Source: Neptunomonas japonica JAMM 1380 (lineage in GTDB: Bacteria; Pseudomonadota; Gammaproteobacteria; Pseudomonadales; Balneatricaceae). Taken from it: 64,000 nt of DNA. The notes below the pieces were generated by a model. The model was not told the DNA's origin, made no database searches, and was given only the letters and a program-made list of their open reading frames with translations. Location of the stretch: contig NZ_AP014546.1 in the NCBI RefSeq assembly GCF_016592555.1, positions 62,001 through 126,000 of the forward strand. The letters are read 5' to 3'. Numbering within the stretch: position 1 is the stretch's first letter; each line of letters begins with the position of its first letter. Positions 17,524 to 27,121 of the stretch are shown one piece after another. Made by a program: the position numbers and the translations under genes.

Positions 17524-18666
17524 ATGTCTGAACCAGCCGTGTCTTGTTTTTCCAATCAGAGCGACCCATTTTCTGCAGCAGCAGAGTTACGTCACCAACT
17601 ATGTTTTGACGATTTGAGCTTCGTGTTGTTCTTCTGCTCGACAGAATATGATCTAGAACAGCTAGCGGAGGCGATGAATTTAGCATTTCCTGATATAGCA
17701 TTAGCTGGGTGTACAACGGCAGGAGAGATTACTTCTGAAGGTTATGCTCAAGGGGCTATCAGTGCTATAGGTTTTAGCCGTGGTCACTTCACGGTAGAGA
17801 CTTGCCTTATTGAGGCGATGGATAATTTCACCCTAACTCAAGCACAGTCGGTGGTTGAGTCTTTTATTAATAAAGGCCGGAAAAAGCAGTTAGCACCGAT
17901 TAAAGGCAATAGCTTTGTATTAACACTCCTTGATGGCTTGTCGGTTCAGGAGGAGCAAGTATTAGCAACGTTGAGCTCTGCACTGGGAAACATCCCGCAT
18001 TTTGGTGGATCTGCAGGTGACGATGTTCATTTGGCTCACACACATGTTTTCGCCCACGGCGCTTTTCACACTGGGGCCGCCGTTGTACTGCTCTTTAATA
18101 CGGACTGTGAATTTGAAGTGTTTACCACGCATCATCTTGAATCACTCAGTGAAAAGTTGGTGGTGACGGCCGCAGAGCGTGATAACCGTCGAGTATTTGA
18201 GCTAAATGCTGAACCCGCAGCTCAAGAGTATGCCAACCTAATTGGTGTGCCCGTAGAAAAGTTAACCCCAGAAGTGTTCGCACTAAACCCTTTAGCGGTC
18301 AAAATTGGCGAAGTCTTTTATGTACGCTCCATTCAAAAGGTCAACTCGGACCTGAGCCTGACGTTTTACTGTGCTGTTGAGAATGGCATCGTACTCACGC
18401 GGATGCAGCGTGGCGATATGTTGAAAAACCTAACTACGCAACTGGAGCGTATCGAAGAGAAAGTCGGTTCACCACAGCTCATCATTGGTTGTGACTGTTT
18501 TTTACGTCGTCTTGAAATTGAGCATTTGGGTATATCTGCACAAGCTTCTAAGCTGTTACGTCAGCATAAAGTGGTTGGTTTTAATACCTATGGTGAACAC
18601 CTAGAAGGTATGCATATCAACCAGACATTTACCGGTGTTGTCATAGGGAGGCCTTGTGATGACTGA
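17524..18666 (+). CDS. nosP: FIST-domain sensor, NosP-like
   Basis: 380 residues made of a FIST_N domain (about 30-225; motifs LAGCTTAGEITSEGY and HFGGSAGDDVHLAHTHV) and a FIST_C domain (about 230-365; LAVKIGEVFYVRSIQKV, IGCDCFLRRLEIE). In P. aeruginosa the FIST protein PA1975 (NosP) binds heme and nitric oxide and inhibits the kinase NahK encoded next to it. Gene order is the same here: the stop overlaps the start of a NahK-like hybrid kinase by 11 bp. No signal peptide or membrane helix. FIST assignment is firm; heme/NO sensing is inferred from the neighbour. Confidence 0.78.
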   Translation: MSEPAVSCFSNQSDPFSAAAELRHQLCFDDLSFVLFFCSTEYDLEQLAEAMNLAFPDIALAGCTTAGEITSEGYAQGAISAIGFSRGHFTVETCLIEAMDNFTLTQAQSVVESFINKGRKKQLAPIKGNSFVLTLLDGLSVQEEQVLATLSSALGNIPHFGGSAGDDVHLAHTHVFAHGAFHTGAAVVLLFNTDCEFEVFTTHHLESLSEKLVVTAAERDNRRVFELNAEPAAQEYANLIGVPVEKLTPEVFALNPLAVKIGEVFYVRSIQKVNSDLSLTFYCAVENGIVLTRMQRGDMLKNLTTQLERIEEKVGSPQLIIGCDCFLRRLEIEHLGISAQASKLLRQHKVVGFNTYGEHLEGMHINQTFTGVVIGRPCDD

Positions 18667-21220
18667 GGTAGAGCAAGCACGCTTGGCTCAGTTAGAAAAG
18701 GAGAACTACAAACTCCAACGTATAAACCAAGCGCTGATTGAACGAGTGGAATCCAGTACTGCTCAAGGGGCCAACCCATATGCGGCGTTTGAGCACTCCG
18801 TTGTATTGGCCGATCAAGTACGTGAACGCACAGAAGCGTTAAACGAAGCATTATCAGAGCTTAAAATTAGCCACAGAGCTTTAAAAAATGCTAATCAAAT
18901 AGCCGATCTTGCCAACCAGCGCTTGGTCGATGCGATTGAAAGCATTTCTGATGCTTTTGTGCTGTTTGATCGTGAGCGGCGTATTGTTCTGTTTAATAGT
19001 CAGTTTCAGTCTGTTTGGAAAAATACGGGACAGGTTATTGCCACCGGAACCACTATTCAGGATGTGCGTCGTTTAGCAGACGAACATGGCCTAATAGCAG
19101 AAGAGTATGGTGAAACCGGCGATGGCAATAAAGTGTTTCGCTTGTCTTCTGGGCAATGGGTACAGATGAGTGAACGCTCCACTGCGGATGGCGGTATGGT
19201 TGTTTTGTATACTGATATCAGCCAATTGAAGGCATCCGAAACACAGCGTAGGGAAGCGGCCTTAGCGCAAAAATCTGAATTGCTGCAGCGTACTGTGGAT
19301 AACTTGTCACAAGGTGTGGCTTTGGTTAATGCCAGTGATCAGCTTGAGATTTGGAATGATCGTTTTTTGAAGCTAACTGGCGTTTCTCGCTCTGAAGCTG
19401 AATCTTATCCACCGTTTCGAGCGCTAAATGTTAGGCACTTTCATGATATGAAAGCCAAAGGCGGTCAATCGACTACCTCAAATGTGATGCACCATGATGA
19501 GCATATTATAGAAGTAAGGACTCACGCTATGCCTGATGGCTGGTATGTAAATACTTACACCGATATTACCGAGCGCTACCAATATGCAGAAACATTAAAA
19601 GAAAGTGAGCAATGGATACGTTTAATAACTGACCACGTACCTGCACTGATTGCATATATGGGTGATGATCTTTGTTATCGTTTTACCAATAAAGTATATG
19701 ATGAATGGTATGGCTGGGAGAGAGGGGCTTTAGCAGGAGAAAGTATCACTCAGGTGCATGGAGAGCAAAGCTTTCTCGAGTTACTGCCTTATATCAAACA
19801 AGCGCTTTCTGGCGAAAATGTTACCTTTGATATTGCTGAACGTAATGGTGCCGGTGAGCAGCGTCACATGCTGAAATCCTATGTGCCCAATATAGGTTCG
19901 GATGGTAAAACGGTCGGTTTCTTTGTCATGATTCGAGATATCACTGATCGTCGTAGAGTGGCTTTAGAGCTTGAGGCTGCTTACCAAAATCTTGAGCAGC
20001 GTGTCGATGAGCGTACGTCAGAGCTGACCGCAGTGAATGAGCACTTACTTTCTGAAATAGAAGAGCGAACACAAGTAGAAGCACGGCTACGTGAAGCAAA
20101 AAAAGATGCAGAACAGGCGAATTTATCTAAGACTAAGTTTTTGGCGGCCGTTAGCCATGACTTGTTACAACCATTAAATGCGGCGCGCCTATTTACCGGA
20201 GCTCTTGCCGAAAAGCAGCTAAGTGAAGCGACTCGTCCTCTGGTTAACTCTGTGTCGCATGCTCTGAGCGATGTTGAATCATTACTTGGTACATTGGTGG
20301 ATATCTCTAAGCTGGATGCCGGTGTTGTAACGCCGGATATCACAACATTTAGAGTGCGAGAGTTAATGGCGAATATCGCTAATGAATTTGGTCAATTTGC
20401 ACAGCAAGCAGGACTAAAAATGTCCTATGTTCCATCATCTGCGGTGATATCCACTGATTCACAATTGTTGGCACGTATTATTAGGAACTTTCTTTCAAAT
20501 GCCATTCGTTATACCTCTTCTGGCCGTATTTTGTTTGGCTGTCGGCGTAAGCAGCAGTCACTTGTTATTGAAGTGTGGGATACCGGTATGGGTATTCATG
20601 AGACGCAATTACAGGAGGTTTTTCAGGAGTTCAGGCGGCTTAACCCGCAAGACCAGGGGCAAGATAAAGGCCTGGGGTTGGGACTCGCTATTGTGGATAA
20701 GATTTCAAGAGTTTTGGGGCATGCTATTTCAGTTCAGTCTATCAAAGGCAAAGGCTCAGTTTTCTCTGTAGAGGTACCGTACGGTGAACTCGCGTTGTAT
20801 TCTGCCATGCCTGTGCTAGGTCATGAGATTGCTCAGGATTGCCTGCGAGGCGCACATATATGGGTGATAGATAATGACCTAGCAATCTGTCAGGGTATGC
20901 AAACGTTACTGGAAGGTTGGGGTTGTTGTGTGACAACTGCTTTATCGTCAGAACATTTGTTGGCTACGGTTGACCCTGCTAGTGATCGTGTTGACCTGCT
21001 GATTGCAGATTATCACTTGGATAATGGTAAGAATGGCGTTGATGCGGCAGGTTCGATCTCACAACGAATGGCAGGAGAGCTGTCAGTATTAATGATTACG
21101 GCTAATTACAATAAGGACTTGAAACAAGAGATTCGTGAACGGGGCTACATTCTGATGAACAAGCCCGTTAAGCCGCTAAAACTAAAAACGACGCTATTGC
21201 ACCTATTGAAAAATCGTTAG
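18656..21220 (+). CDS. nahK: Hybrid sensor histidine kinase NahK / ErcS'-like
   Basis: 854-residue cytoplasmic hybrid kinase. N-terminal coiled coil (about 1-90), three successive PAS-type domains (about 95-190, 205-305 and 315-430), a coiled coil, HisKA with H501 in [14 protein letters not shown], HATPase with [13 protein letters not shown], and a receiver with D785 in IADYHLDNG. The P. aeruginosa counterpart PA1976 is described both as ErcS' (ethanol oxidation) and NahK (NO-controlled, acting through a phosphotransfer protein on biofilm formation). Overlaps the FIST gene by 11 bp. Its stop overlaps by 4 bp the stop of the convergent response regulator. Confidence 0.82.
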   Translation: MMTEVEQARLAQLEKENYKLQRINQALIERVESSTAQGANPYAAFEHSVVLADQVRERTEALNEALSELKISHRALKNANQIADLANQRLVDAIESISDAFVLFDRERRIVLFNSQFQSVWKNTGQVIATGTTIQDVRRLADEHGLIAEEYGETGDGNKVFRLSSGQWVQMSERSTADGGMVVLYTDISQLKASETQRREAALAQKSELLQRTVDNLSQGVALVNASDQLEIWNDRFLKLTGVSRSEAESYPPFRALNVRHFHDMKAKGGQSTTSNVMHHDEHIIEVRTHAMPDGWYVNTYTDITERYQYAETLKESEQWIRLITDHVPALIAYMGDDLCYRFTNKVYDEWYGWERGALAGESITQVHGEQSFLELLPYIKQALSGENVTFDIAERNGAGEQRHMLKSYVPNIGSDGKTVGFFVMIRDITDRRRVALELEAAYQNLEQRVDERTSELTAVNEHLLSEIEERTQVEARLREAKKDAEQANLSKTKFLAAVSHDLLQPLNAARLFTGALAEKQLSEATRPLVNSVSHALSDVESLLGTLVDISKLDAGVVTPDITTFRVRELMANIANEFGQFAQQAGLKMSYVPSSAVISTDSQLLARIIRNFLSNAIRYTSSGRILFGCRRKQQSLVIEVWDTGMGIHETQLQEVFQEFRRLNPQDQGQDKGLGLGLAIVDKISRVLGHAISVQSIKGKGSVFSVEVPYGELALYSAMPVLGHEIAQDCLRGAHIWVIDNDLAICQGMQTLLEGWGCCVTTALSSEHLLATVDPASDRVDLLIADYHLDNGKNGVDAAGSISQRMAGELSVLMITANYNKDLKQEIRERGYILMNKPVKPLKLKTTLLHLLKNR

Positions 21221-21885
21221 CGTTTTAGGTATTCACTAAAATTGATATTACCTGCTGATAAAACCGCCTGAATACGATTGTGTACGTTCAGCTTGCGCAA
21301 GATTGCAGATACATGGGCTTTTACGGTTGTCTCTGCAATATTGAGATTATAGGCAATCTGTTTATTTGATTCACCCGTGGACATTCTTTCTAAGACGAGT
21401 AGCTGACGACGGGTAAGTGATGATAAAGCTTCAGGTGCAATGCGGTTGTCATCGTGACGTGGCGCACGGCGTGTTTCAGGTGAGTTGCTGCGAATAATAT
21501 CGGAAGGTAAATACACATTGCCTGCCAAAATTTGCTTCAACGCATCGGTCATCTGCTCGCGAGAAGATGACTTAGTAATAAAGCCTACAGCACCGTAAGT
21601 AATGGCTTGAAGTACGATCTGTTTATCTTCTTCTGCTGAAACAATCACGACAGGAATCGTTGGGGACTCGTTGCGTAAGGTAATAAGGCCATTCAAACCA
21701 TTCATACCGGGCATATTTAAGTCTAATAGAATAAGGTCTAAATCGTCATGATCTAGTGTGGTCTCAAGTGCGCTTTCTAGGGTTTGGGTTTCAAGTAGCT
21801 CACACTCAGGAAAACTGGTATGAATGACATTGCTAATCGCTTCCCTAAACAGAGGGTGGTCATCCGCAATCAGTATTTTATACAC
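21217..21885 (-). CDS. erbR: LuxR/NarL-type response regulator, ErbR/AgmR-like
   Basis: 222 residues: receiver domain (1-120) with ADDHPLF, phospho-acceptor Asp in [12 protein letters not shown] (about residue 56) and the lysine in GFITKSS, then a LuxR helix-turn-helix (about 155-215; [40 protein letters not shown]). Members named AgmR, ExaE or ErbR activate quinoprotein alcohol dehydrogenase and pqq promoters; the close paralogue ErdR controls acetate use, and sequence alone does not let me separate them. Context of ErcS/NahK-type kinases and PQQ genes favours ErbR/AgmR. It is the obvious candidate to bind the 32-bp element. Converges with the kinase gene. Confidence 0.75.
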   Translation of the reverse strand: MYKILIADDHPLFREAISNVIHTSFPECELLETQTLESALETTLDHDDLDLILLDLNMPGMNGLNGLITLRNESPTIPVVIVSAEEDKQIVLQAITYGAVGFITKSSSREQMTDALKQILAGNVYLPSDIIRSNSPETRRAPRHDDNRIAPEALSSLTRRQLLVLERMSTGESNKQIAYNLNIAETTVKAHVSAILRKLNVHNRIQAVLSAGNINFSEYLKR

Positions 21886-21944
21886 AAGACTCTCCCGTAC
21901 TTATTGTTATTATTGATCAGACAGCAAGAAATACAAGCTGAAGA

Positions 21945-22541
21945 TCAGGGTGTAAATTTTTCTGGTTTTCCTTCTGCTGTTTCTAGGTCAGCTTCTTGCC
22001 AACCATCGGAACCATCCCGGTACCAGTAAAGATGAGAGTATCCCCATTGTGCCGCACGCTTGACTGCATTCCAAGACATCCAGCAATCTGCAGTGCAGTA
22101 AATCACAATAGGGTAGTCTTGTCGTCCTTGTGTTAAATCTTGTAAATACTGCAGAAAATAATCTGCCCATGCCTCTTCTAACTCGCCTTGCCCGACATTG
22201 GGTAGCCAATAACTACTAGGAATGTGTAAGCGAGGTTCTTTTTCTATAAAAAAACCACTCTTCCAGATCAGTGGCTGCACATCTAGTAATATCGGTGCGG
22301 GCAGTTGTTTTAATAAAGTGACCAGCTGTTGGGTAGAAACCGTTATTGCTTGGTCGTGCTGTTTAGGTGTTGGGCTGCGATAGCGAAAAAGCCGATAGCC
22401 TTCCATGGTGTAAAGCTCACTTTCATTTTCTAGTGAGCTTGGCCAGGGCGTTGTTTCACTATGAATAGCCTGTTGTTCTTGCGCCGTCAGTGCTTGAGGG
22501 CACGAGTACAGTAAACAAAACCAAGCGATCATTTTTTTCAT
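21945..22541 (-). CDS. PQQ-associated rhodanese-like CXXCW-family protein
   Basis: 198 residues with a signal peptide (MKKMIAWFCLLYSCPQALTA), so periplasmic. The C-terminal half is rhodanese-like with the hallmark YCTADCWMSWNAVKRA, here spelled C-x3-C-W, which identifies the PQQ-dependent catabolism-associated CXXCW family. Members occur only beside quinoprotein dehydrogenase genes; their biochemical role is not known. The two closely spaced cysteines next to a Trp suggest sulfur or redox chemistry. It lies upstream of the response regulator on the same strand with a 59-bp gap and may share its transcript. Confidence 0.85.
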   Translation of the reverse strand: MKKMIAWFCLLYSCPQALTAQEQQAIHSETTPWPSSLENESELYTMEGYRLFRYRSPTPKQHDQAITVSTQQLVTLLKQLPAPILLDVQPLIWKSGFFIEKEPRLHIPSSYWLPNVGQGELEEAWADYFLQYLQDLTQGRQDYPIVIYCTADCWMSWNAVKRAAQWGYSHLYWYRDGSDGWQEADLETAEGKPEKFTP

Positions 22542-22613
22542 GCAGCTGCACTCTTTCTAGCAGTCTGTATTACACCGCGCTACTGAGGGTGAGGTACATT
22601 CTGCATTGGAGTG

Positions 22614-22641
22614 AAAAAACCAGTACTAAAGTACTGGTTTT
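22614..22641 (-). terminator. Terminator after the LysE-family gene
   Basis: Perfect 11-bp inverted repeat AAAACCAGTAC (22616-22626) and GTACTGGTTTT (22631-22641) with a TAAA loop. On the minus strand the hairpin ends in a run of six T, 25 bp after the LysE-family stop codon. Confidence 0.8.
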
Positions 22642-22666
22642 GAGCGTTTGGAATAAAAGATGGTGA

Positions 22667-23284
22667 CTAGTGACGAGTAGCAAGATAGGTACCAGCACCT
22701 ATCATAATAGACCCCGCTGAACGGTTTAGGTTACGCATGGACTTTTCTGACTTAAAGAAGCTTCTGGCTTTGGATGCCATATAAGCAACGATCATTAAGC
22801 CCAGCATGAGAGCGACAAGTTGCAGAGTGGAAGCCAAGACAATATCGGTGGCACTTAGTGCCGATAAGTCCATGAATGTAGGTAAGAAAGCAATATAAAA
22901 TAGAATGACTTTAGGGTTTGATGCAGAGATCAAAAAGCCTTGTACAAAGCTCATGATGCCATGTCTAGGTTTGGCAACACAAGCGTCATCTGATAAGTCT
23001 ATCGGTGTAGTCCAGAGCTTCCAGCCAAGGTAACAAAGGTAGGCAGCACCGGCAAAACGAATCACCGTAAATACGCCTCCCCAATGCTCAGCAATGGCGG
23101 CTAAACCAAAGCAGGCCAGCACTAGATAAATAATGTCACTGATGGTCATCCCTAAGGCGAGCGAAAAACATGAGCGGCTACCTTCAGTCATGGCTCGCGC
23201 TAGAATCGCGAAGATGCCAGGGCCTGGAGTAATACCAAAAATAAAAATGGCGATAAAGAATGTAATAGCACTTTCGAAAGACAC
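22667..23284 (-). CDS. LysE/RhtB-family amino-acid exporter
   Basis: About 205 residues with five to six membrane helices. The N-terminus (ITFFIAIFIFGITPGPGIFAILARAM) contains the P-G-P signature of the LysE/RhtB family, followed by ALGMTISDIIYLVLACFG and the NPKVILFYIAFLPTFM segment. These inner-membrane proteins export amino acids such as threonine, homoserine or lysine. The GTG at 23284 is taken as start because it has GAGG 9 nt upstream and begins directly before the first helix; the longer frame from 23407 would add an unlikely Cys-rich leader. Monocistronic, with its own terminator. Confidence 0.85.
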   Translation of the reverse strand: MSFESAITFFIAIFIFGITPGPGIFAILARAMTEGSRSCFSLALGMTISDIIYLVLACFGLAAIAEHWGGVFTVIRFAGAAYLCYLGWKLWTTPIDLSDDACVAKPRHGIMSFVQGFLISASNPKVILFYIAFLPTFMDLSALSATDIVLASTLQLVALMLGLMIVAYMASKARSFFKSEKSMRNLNRSAGSIMIGAGTYLATRH

Positions 23285-23427
23285 GGGGTTAGCCTCGCTA
23301 CTGGTCGCTGGAGTGAGTTGCCAGCAACATAATATGAATTTATAACATGTATCAAACACTACTGACACAACGCTGTCAGTAGCGGGGCAATATGCTGGGT
23401 ACTTCAATTAGTTAAGGAGTAGACAGC

Positions 23428-23748
23428 ATGACAACAGTCGTTGAGATGGTCACGTTTAAGTTAGCAGCAGGTATAAACGAAGCACAGGTGGCAGAAACTT
23501 ATGAGGGTGTGAATAATATTTTGGTTGCCCAGCCAGGGTTTCACTATCGCTCTCAAAGTCATGATGGGAAAGGGAATTGGTTTGATGTGATTTATTGGGA
23601 AAATATGGAGATGGCTAAAGCAGGCTCTGCCGCCTTTATTGATAGCTCAGCTGGACAAGCATTGTGCGCTCTGATTGATGAAGAAAGCTGTAAAGTGCTT
23701 CATATGCCAGTTGCTACCAGTACCATGGGGTGTGATCCAGATAACTAA
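23428..23748 (+). CDS. Dimeric alpha/beta-barrel (Dabb/EthD-like) small protein
   Basis: 106 residues. The pattern VVEMVTFKLAAGINEAQV followed by QPGFHYRSQSHDGKGNWFDV is that of a ferredoxin-like dimeric alpha/beta barrel as in antibiotic-biosynthesis monooxygenase or EthD proteins. No catalytic residue can be assigned. GGAG 9 nt upstream of the ATG. It precedes a WYL regulator by 52 bp on the same strand and may be co-transcribed. Confidence 0.6.
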   Translation: MTTVVEMVTFKLAAGINEAQVAETYEGVNNILVAQPGFHYRSQSHDGKGNWFDVIYWENMEMAKAGSAAFIDSSAGQALCALIDEESCKVLHMPVATSTMGCDPDN

Positions 23749-23800
23749 TTAAAACTAAGCATAAACAGCTTCAATTCGAGGTTAGAGGTAATTAAATAAG

Positions 23801-24490
23801 ATGAGAAAAGCGGAGCGTCTGTTTCAACTATTAACGATATTACGTAGCCGGCGAACAGTGGTTACTGCCTGCTATCTTGCTGAGCGTTTGCAGGTGTCGG
23901 AACGAACAATTTATCGTGATATACAGGCGTTATCGCTTTCTGGTGTGCCGATTGAAGGAGAGGCAGGAGTCGGATATCGATTACATCCTGGCTTTACTGT
24001 GCCTCCGATCATGTTTGATCAGGATGAATTGGAAGCACTACTACTAGGGGTGCGGATGGTTCAGGGGTGGAGTGATGAAGCGCTTGGCAAAGCAGCGGAC
24101 AGTGCTTTTCAAAAAATTCGTGCAGTACTGTCTGAGCAACAATACCATGAACATACGATTAAACCTGAGTGGCTACTCGTGCCTGATATGCACCGTGAGC
24201 AAAGTGCTCCGTATAGTGACCAACTGCGTGCAGCGATTAAGCAACAGCAAATAATAGAACTTGATTACAGCCGAGAAGATAAAGCTTTATCAACGCGAGT
24301 AGTTTGGCCTTTAGGGCTAGTTTTTTGGGGGCGTGCGTGGACACTCGTTGCTTGGTGCGAGTTGCGACAAGCGTATCGGATGTTTCGATTGGATAGAATT
24401 GGCCGTTTACAGCTAGTTGCAAAAAATTTCGAGACAAGTGAAAGCATCAATTTGCAGCATTACCTTGAGCAGGTTAAATGTTCAGAGTAA
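23801..24490 (+). CDS. WYL-domain transcriptional regulator (YafY-like)
   Basis: 229 residues: N-terminal helix-turn-helix (about 1-60; RLQVSERTIYRDIQALSLSG) and a WYL domain (about 135-205; ELDYSREDKA...RVVWPLGLVFWG). WYL proteins sense ligands, often nucleotides or nucleic acids, and regulate nearby genes. The likely target is the Dabb-fold gene in front. Ordinary length for the family. Confidence 0.85.
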   Translation: MRKAERLFQLLTILRSRRTVVTACYLAERLQVSERTIYRDIQALSLSGVPIEGEAGVGYRLHPGFTVPPIMFDQDELEALLLGVRMVQGWSDEALGKAADSAFQKIRAVLSEQQYHEHTIKPEWLLVPDMHREQSAPYSDQLRAAIKQQQIIELDYSREDKALSTRVVWPLGLVFWGRAWTLVAWCELRQAYRMFRLDRIGRLQLVAKNFETSESINLQHYLEQVKCSE

Positions 24491-24577
24491 TTAAGAAAGT
24501 GGCTGCTTAAGGATAGTTGGTTATAGGTCTGTGTGTGGTAAAATAGCAATATACTTTATAAAGATGACGGAACAACG

Positions 24578-24745
24578 ATGTTAGAAAAACCTACTCCTCC
24601 AGGGGATTATGAATGTTGCGAAAGCGCGTGTGAGCCATGCGTCTGGGATATCTATTACGAAGATATGCGTGAATGGAAAGAGGCTCAAGCGAAACTAAAA
24701 GCAACCGAAAGCGCTGATGAAAATAACGAGCCCGCACAAGCGTAG
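24578..24745 (+). CDS. Oxidoreductase-like domain protein, 55 residues
   Basis: Small protein with the Cys-rich core PPGDYECCESACEPCVWDIY, which is the conserved oxidoreductase-like N-terminal domain found as a free-standing small protein in many proteobacteria and fused in mitochondrial proteins. The four cysteines (C13, C14, C18, C21) and the W-D-x-Y-Y end are conserved in the family; the function is unknown, metal binding is plausible. The tail is charged and Ala-rich. Confidence 0.75.
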   Translation: MLEKPTPPGDYECCESACEPCVWDIYYEDMREWKEAQAKLKATESADENNEPAQA

Positions 24746-24821
24746 GTAGTACCTTCGAAAGTTTGATATTATTCTGCTCTTTTATTGAAAAGCAGTCTTT
24801 AGATAGAAGGGCGAATGCGTT

Positions 24822-26303
24822 ATGGGAAGTGCGGCTGTGCTAGATAGGGAGAAGCATCACCTCTTTATTCTGCTTGGGTTAGTGTTTGTTTATTTCCTTG
24901 GTAACCAGGTAGCACAGTTTGTGTTTTCAGGTACTGCCGATTTAGATCAAGCTGAGCAGTTGATAGTCAGTCAAGACTTCAAGCTAGGCTACTCCGCACA
25001 GCCACCGTTATATACTTGGATAGTGCAACTTCTCTTCTCTATTACTGGCCCCAGCCTTGTATTATTACTCGTTTTAAAATCCATTATTTTAAGTATGCTG
25101 GCGGTTTCAATCGTTTTTATTGGCAGGCTATTTTCTTTTACGACCCAGCAACAAGTTATAGCGGTTATTTCTATCGCTTTTATTCCTCAGGTTATTTGGG
25201 AGTCGCAAAGAGACCTTACCCATTCGCCTCTAGCTACGGCCATGGCAGCCGTTACGCTACTCCAAGTTGTGATCCTACAAAGAGTGCCTTCTGTCGTAAA
25301 TTACATAGTGGCAGGCTGCTTGGTAGGCTTGGGGTTACTCAGTAAATACAATTACTTTATTTTTTTGATGGCGCTTACGTTTGCTGTTTTACTGACACCT
25401 CAATATCGCTTTGTATTATTGAATAAGCGTGTTTTATTCGCTTTTATTCCGGTATTTTTGATTATTTCTCCGCATTATTATTGGGTGCTAAATCACCTCG
25501 ATATTGTATCGGGCAGTGTCCATAAGCTGCAGTCTGAGGGTGGTGGTTTTTTCTCCGGTATCGGCCATGCGCTGCTGTCAGCGTTAGCGTTTTTATCTCC
25601 TTTATGGTTGTTCTCTCTTGTATTACTAGGGCGCAAGAATTCGGCTAGTAATGTCGAAATTCCTGATAAAAAAATGCTCATAAACCTACTGGTATTAGAG
25701 CTAGTTTTTGTCGCTATTTTTGTGTGGTTAACTGGCGCTCAAGAGATAAAAGACAGGTGGTTTCAGCCACTATTGTTTTTTATTCCGCTGGCGATTGCTG
25801 CTTTCTATAAGCCATCTAGGCGTGGGTTTAAAATTTTCTGTTTGTTAGGTGTGATATTCGCAGTTCTTGTGTCTGTAGCGCTGAGTGCGCGTATTATTTT
25901 ATTTGATGACGTTAAACGTTCCAGCCGGCCTAACGTTCCTTATGAAAGTATCAATCAATCACTATCATCTTCGCTAGGTAGTCCCACTGTTATTTTTGCA
26001 GAATCAAGGTTGATCGGAGGTAATGCGCGTAATTACTTTAAAAAGGCGCGAGTCATTACCCCAGAATATGCTGAAGGTTTTCGCAAAGAAGAAAGCAGTC
26101 TTGGAGCAAAAAGTAAGCTTGTAGCAGTGCTGTTGTGTGAATCATTGGAATGCAATAAAGATGGTTTCTCTGAGCTGATGAAGCATAAATTTAATGTGGA
26201 TATCGCTTCATTAGAGTTACATGCAATAGAGAGAAATTATTACTTCAGTGATGTTAAAAAGCACACCTTGTATTGGACACGAGTTGCGCCTGTTTTACAG
26301 TGA
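24822..26303 (+). CDS. GT39-family (ArnT/PMT-like) membrane glycosyltransferase
   Basis: 493 residues, about ten to eleven membrane helices followed by a soluble C-terminal part (about 360-493). The first periplasmic loop holds FSGTADLDQAEQLIVSQDF and GYSAQPPLYTWI: an acidic pair followed by the aromatic-P-P-L-Y motif is typical of GT39/ArnT-like enzymes that move sugars from polyprenyl phosphate donors to lipid A, proteins or glycans outside the inner membrane. Substrate unknown. Single gene. Confidence 0.8.
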   Translation: MGSAAVLDREKHHLFILLGLVFVYFLGNQVAQFVFSGTADLDQAEQLIVSQDFKLGYSAQPPLYTWIVQLLFSITGPSLVLLLVLKSIILSMLAVSIVFIGRLFSFTTQQQVIAVISIAFIPQVIWESQRDLTHSPLATAMAAVTLLQVVILQRVPSVVNYIVAGCLVGLGLLSKYNYFIFLMALTFAVLLTPQYRFVLLNKRVLFAFIPVFLIISPHYYWVLNHLDIVSGSVHKLQSEGGGFFSGIGHALLSALAFLSPLWLFSLVLLGRKNSASNVEIPDKKMLINLLVLELVFVAIFVWLTGAQEIKDRWFQPLLFFIPLAIAAFYKPSRRGFKIFCLLGVIFAVLVSVALSARIILFDDVKRSSRPNVPYESINQSLSSSLGSPTVIFAESRLIGGNARNYFKKARVITPEYAEGFRKEESSLGAKSKLVAVLLCESLECNKDGFSELMKHKFNVDIASLELHAIERNYYFSDVKKHTLYWTRVAPVLQ

Positions 26304-26323
26304 GCGTATCGCTAATTTGATGA

Positions 26324-27121
26324 CTATTTTCCTTTTGCAGCACGTTGTGGATTAAATCCGTTAATAGCCAATAAAGAGAAAAGTAACGTAGTACCCAGAG
26401 TCACGCTTGCGGCGAGAAGATCAAACTTCATATACAGCGCATGTCTCACTAGCTCTACTGCATAGGTAAAAGGGTTGGTAGAACAGATCCAATAAAGCCA
26501 CTCGCTTGCTTCTTGCATTTTCCATAATGGGTAAAGTGCTGATGAGAGAAAAAACATCGGGAAAATTACAAAGTTCATCACCCCCGCAAAATTTTCTAAC
26601 TGTTTTATCCACGATGAAATAAACAGGCCAATAGCGCCGAGCATAACAGCGACCAGCAGAAGTGCGGGTAGAGCCGTAAGGTATCCCCACAAGGGCGGTT
26701 CAACATCGACTAACAGCGCTATGAGTAAGAAAGCATAGACTTGCAGTAAAGATACTAGCGCGATAGAAAGAAGCTTACAGACCAGCAGAAACCAGCGTGG
26801 TAGAGGGCTCATCAAAAGTACCCGCATACTACCCATCTCGCGATCATAGACCATAGATAGCGAACTTTGCATACCGTTAAATAGCAAGATCATGCAGCAA
26901 AGCCCGGGTGCAATATACACTTCATAAGTGATGTAGGTTTCGTAGGGCTCGATAATAGCAATGCCAAGTGCTGCGCGAAATCCTGCCGCAAATACCACAA
27001 GCCACAAAAGGGGGCGCACCAGCGCACTAAAAAAGCGTGTGCGCTGTTGTATAAAACGTAGGTATTCGCGTATCAGAATGCCTTTAAAGCAGTGCCAGTA
27101 CTGTGCTGAAGTCATATTCAT
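26324..27121 (-). CDS. pedC: ABC-2 permease of the PQQ alcohol dehydrogenase system
   Basis: 265 residues with six membrane helices of the ABC-2 type (for example LFNGMQSSLSMVYDREMGSMRVLL and FPMFFLSSALYPLW). Such permeases form an exporter with the ATPase encoded just upstream; the two overlap by 4 bp (ATGA). The same set (permease, ATPase, beta-propeller, binding-like protein) accompanies PQQ alcohol dehydrogenases in Pseudomonas (ped cluster). The transported compound is not known. Last gene of a four-gene operon. Confidence 0.82.
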   Translation of the reverse strand: MNMTSAQYWHCFKGILIREYLRFIQQRTRFFSALVRPLLWLVVFAAGFRAALGIAIIEPYETYITYEVYIAPGLCCMILLFNGMQSSLSMVYDREMGSMRVLLMSPLPRWFLLVCKLLSIALVSLLQVYAFLLIALLVDVEPPLWGYLTALPALLLVAVMLGAIGLFISSWIKQLENFAGVMNFVIFPMFFLSSALYPLWKMQEASEWLYWICSTNPFTYAVELVRHALYMKFDLLAASVTLGTTLLFSLLAINGFNPQRAAKGK

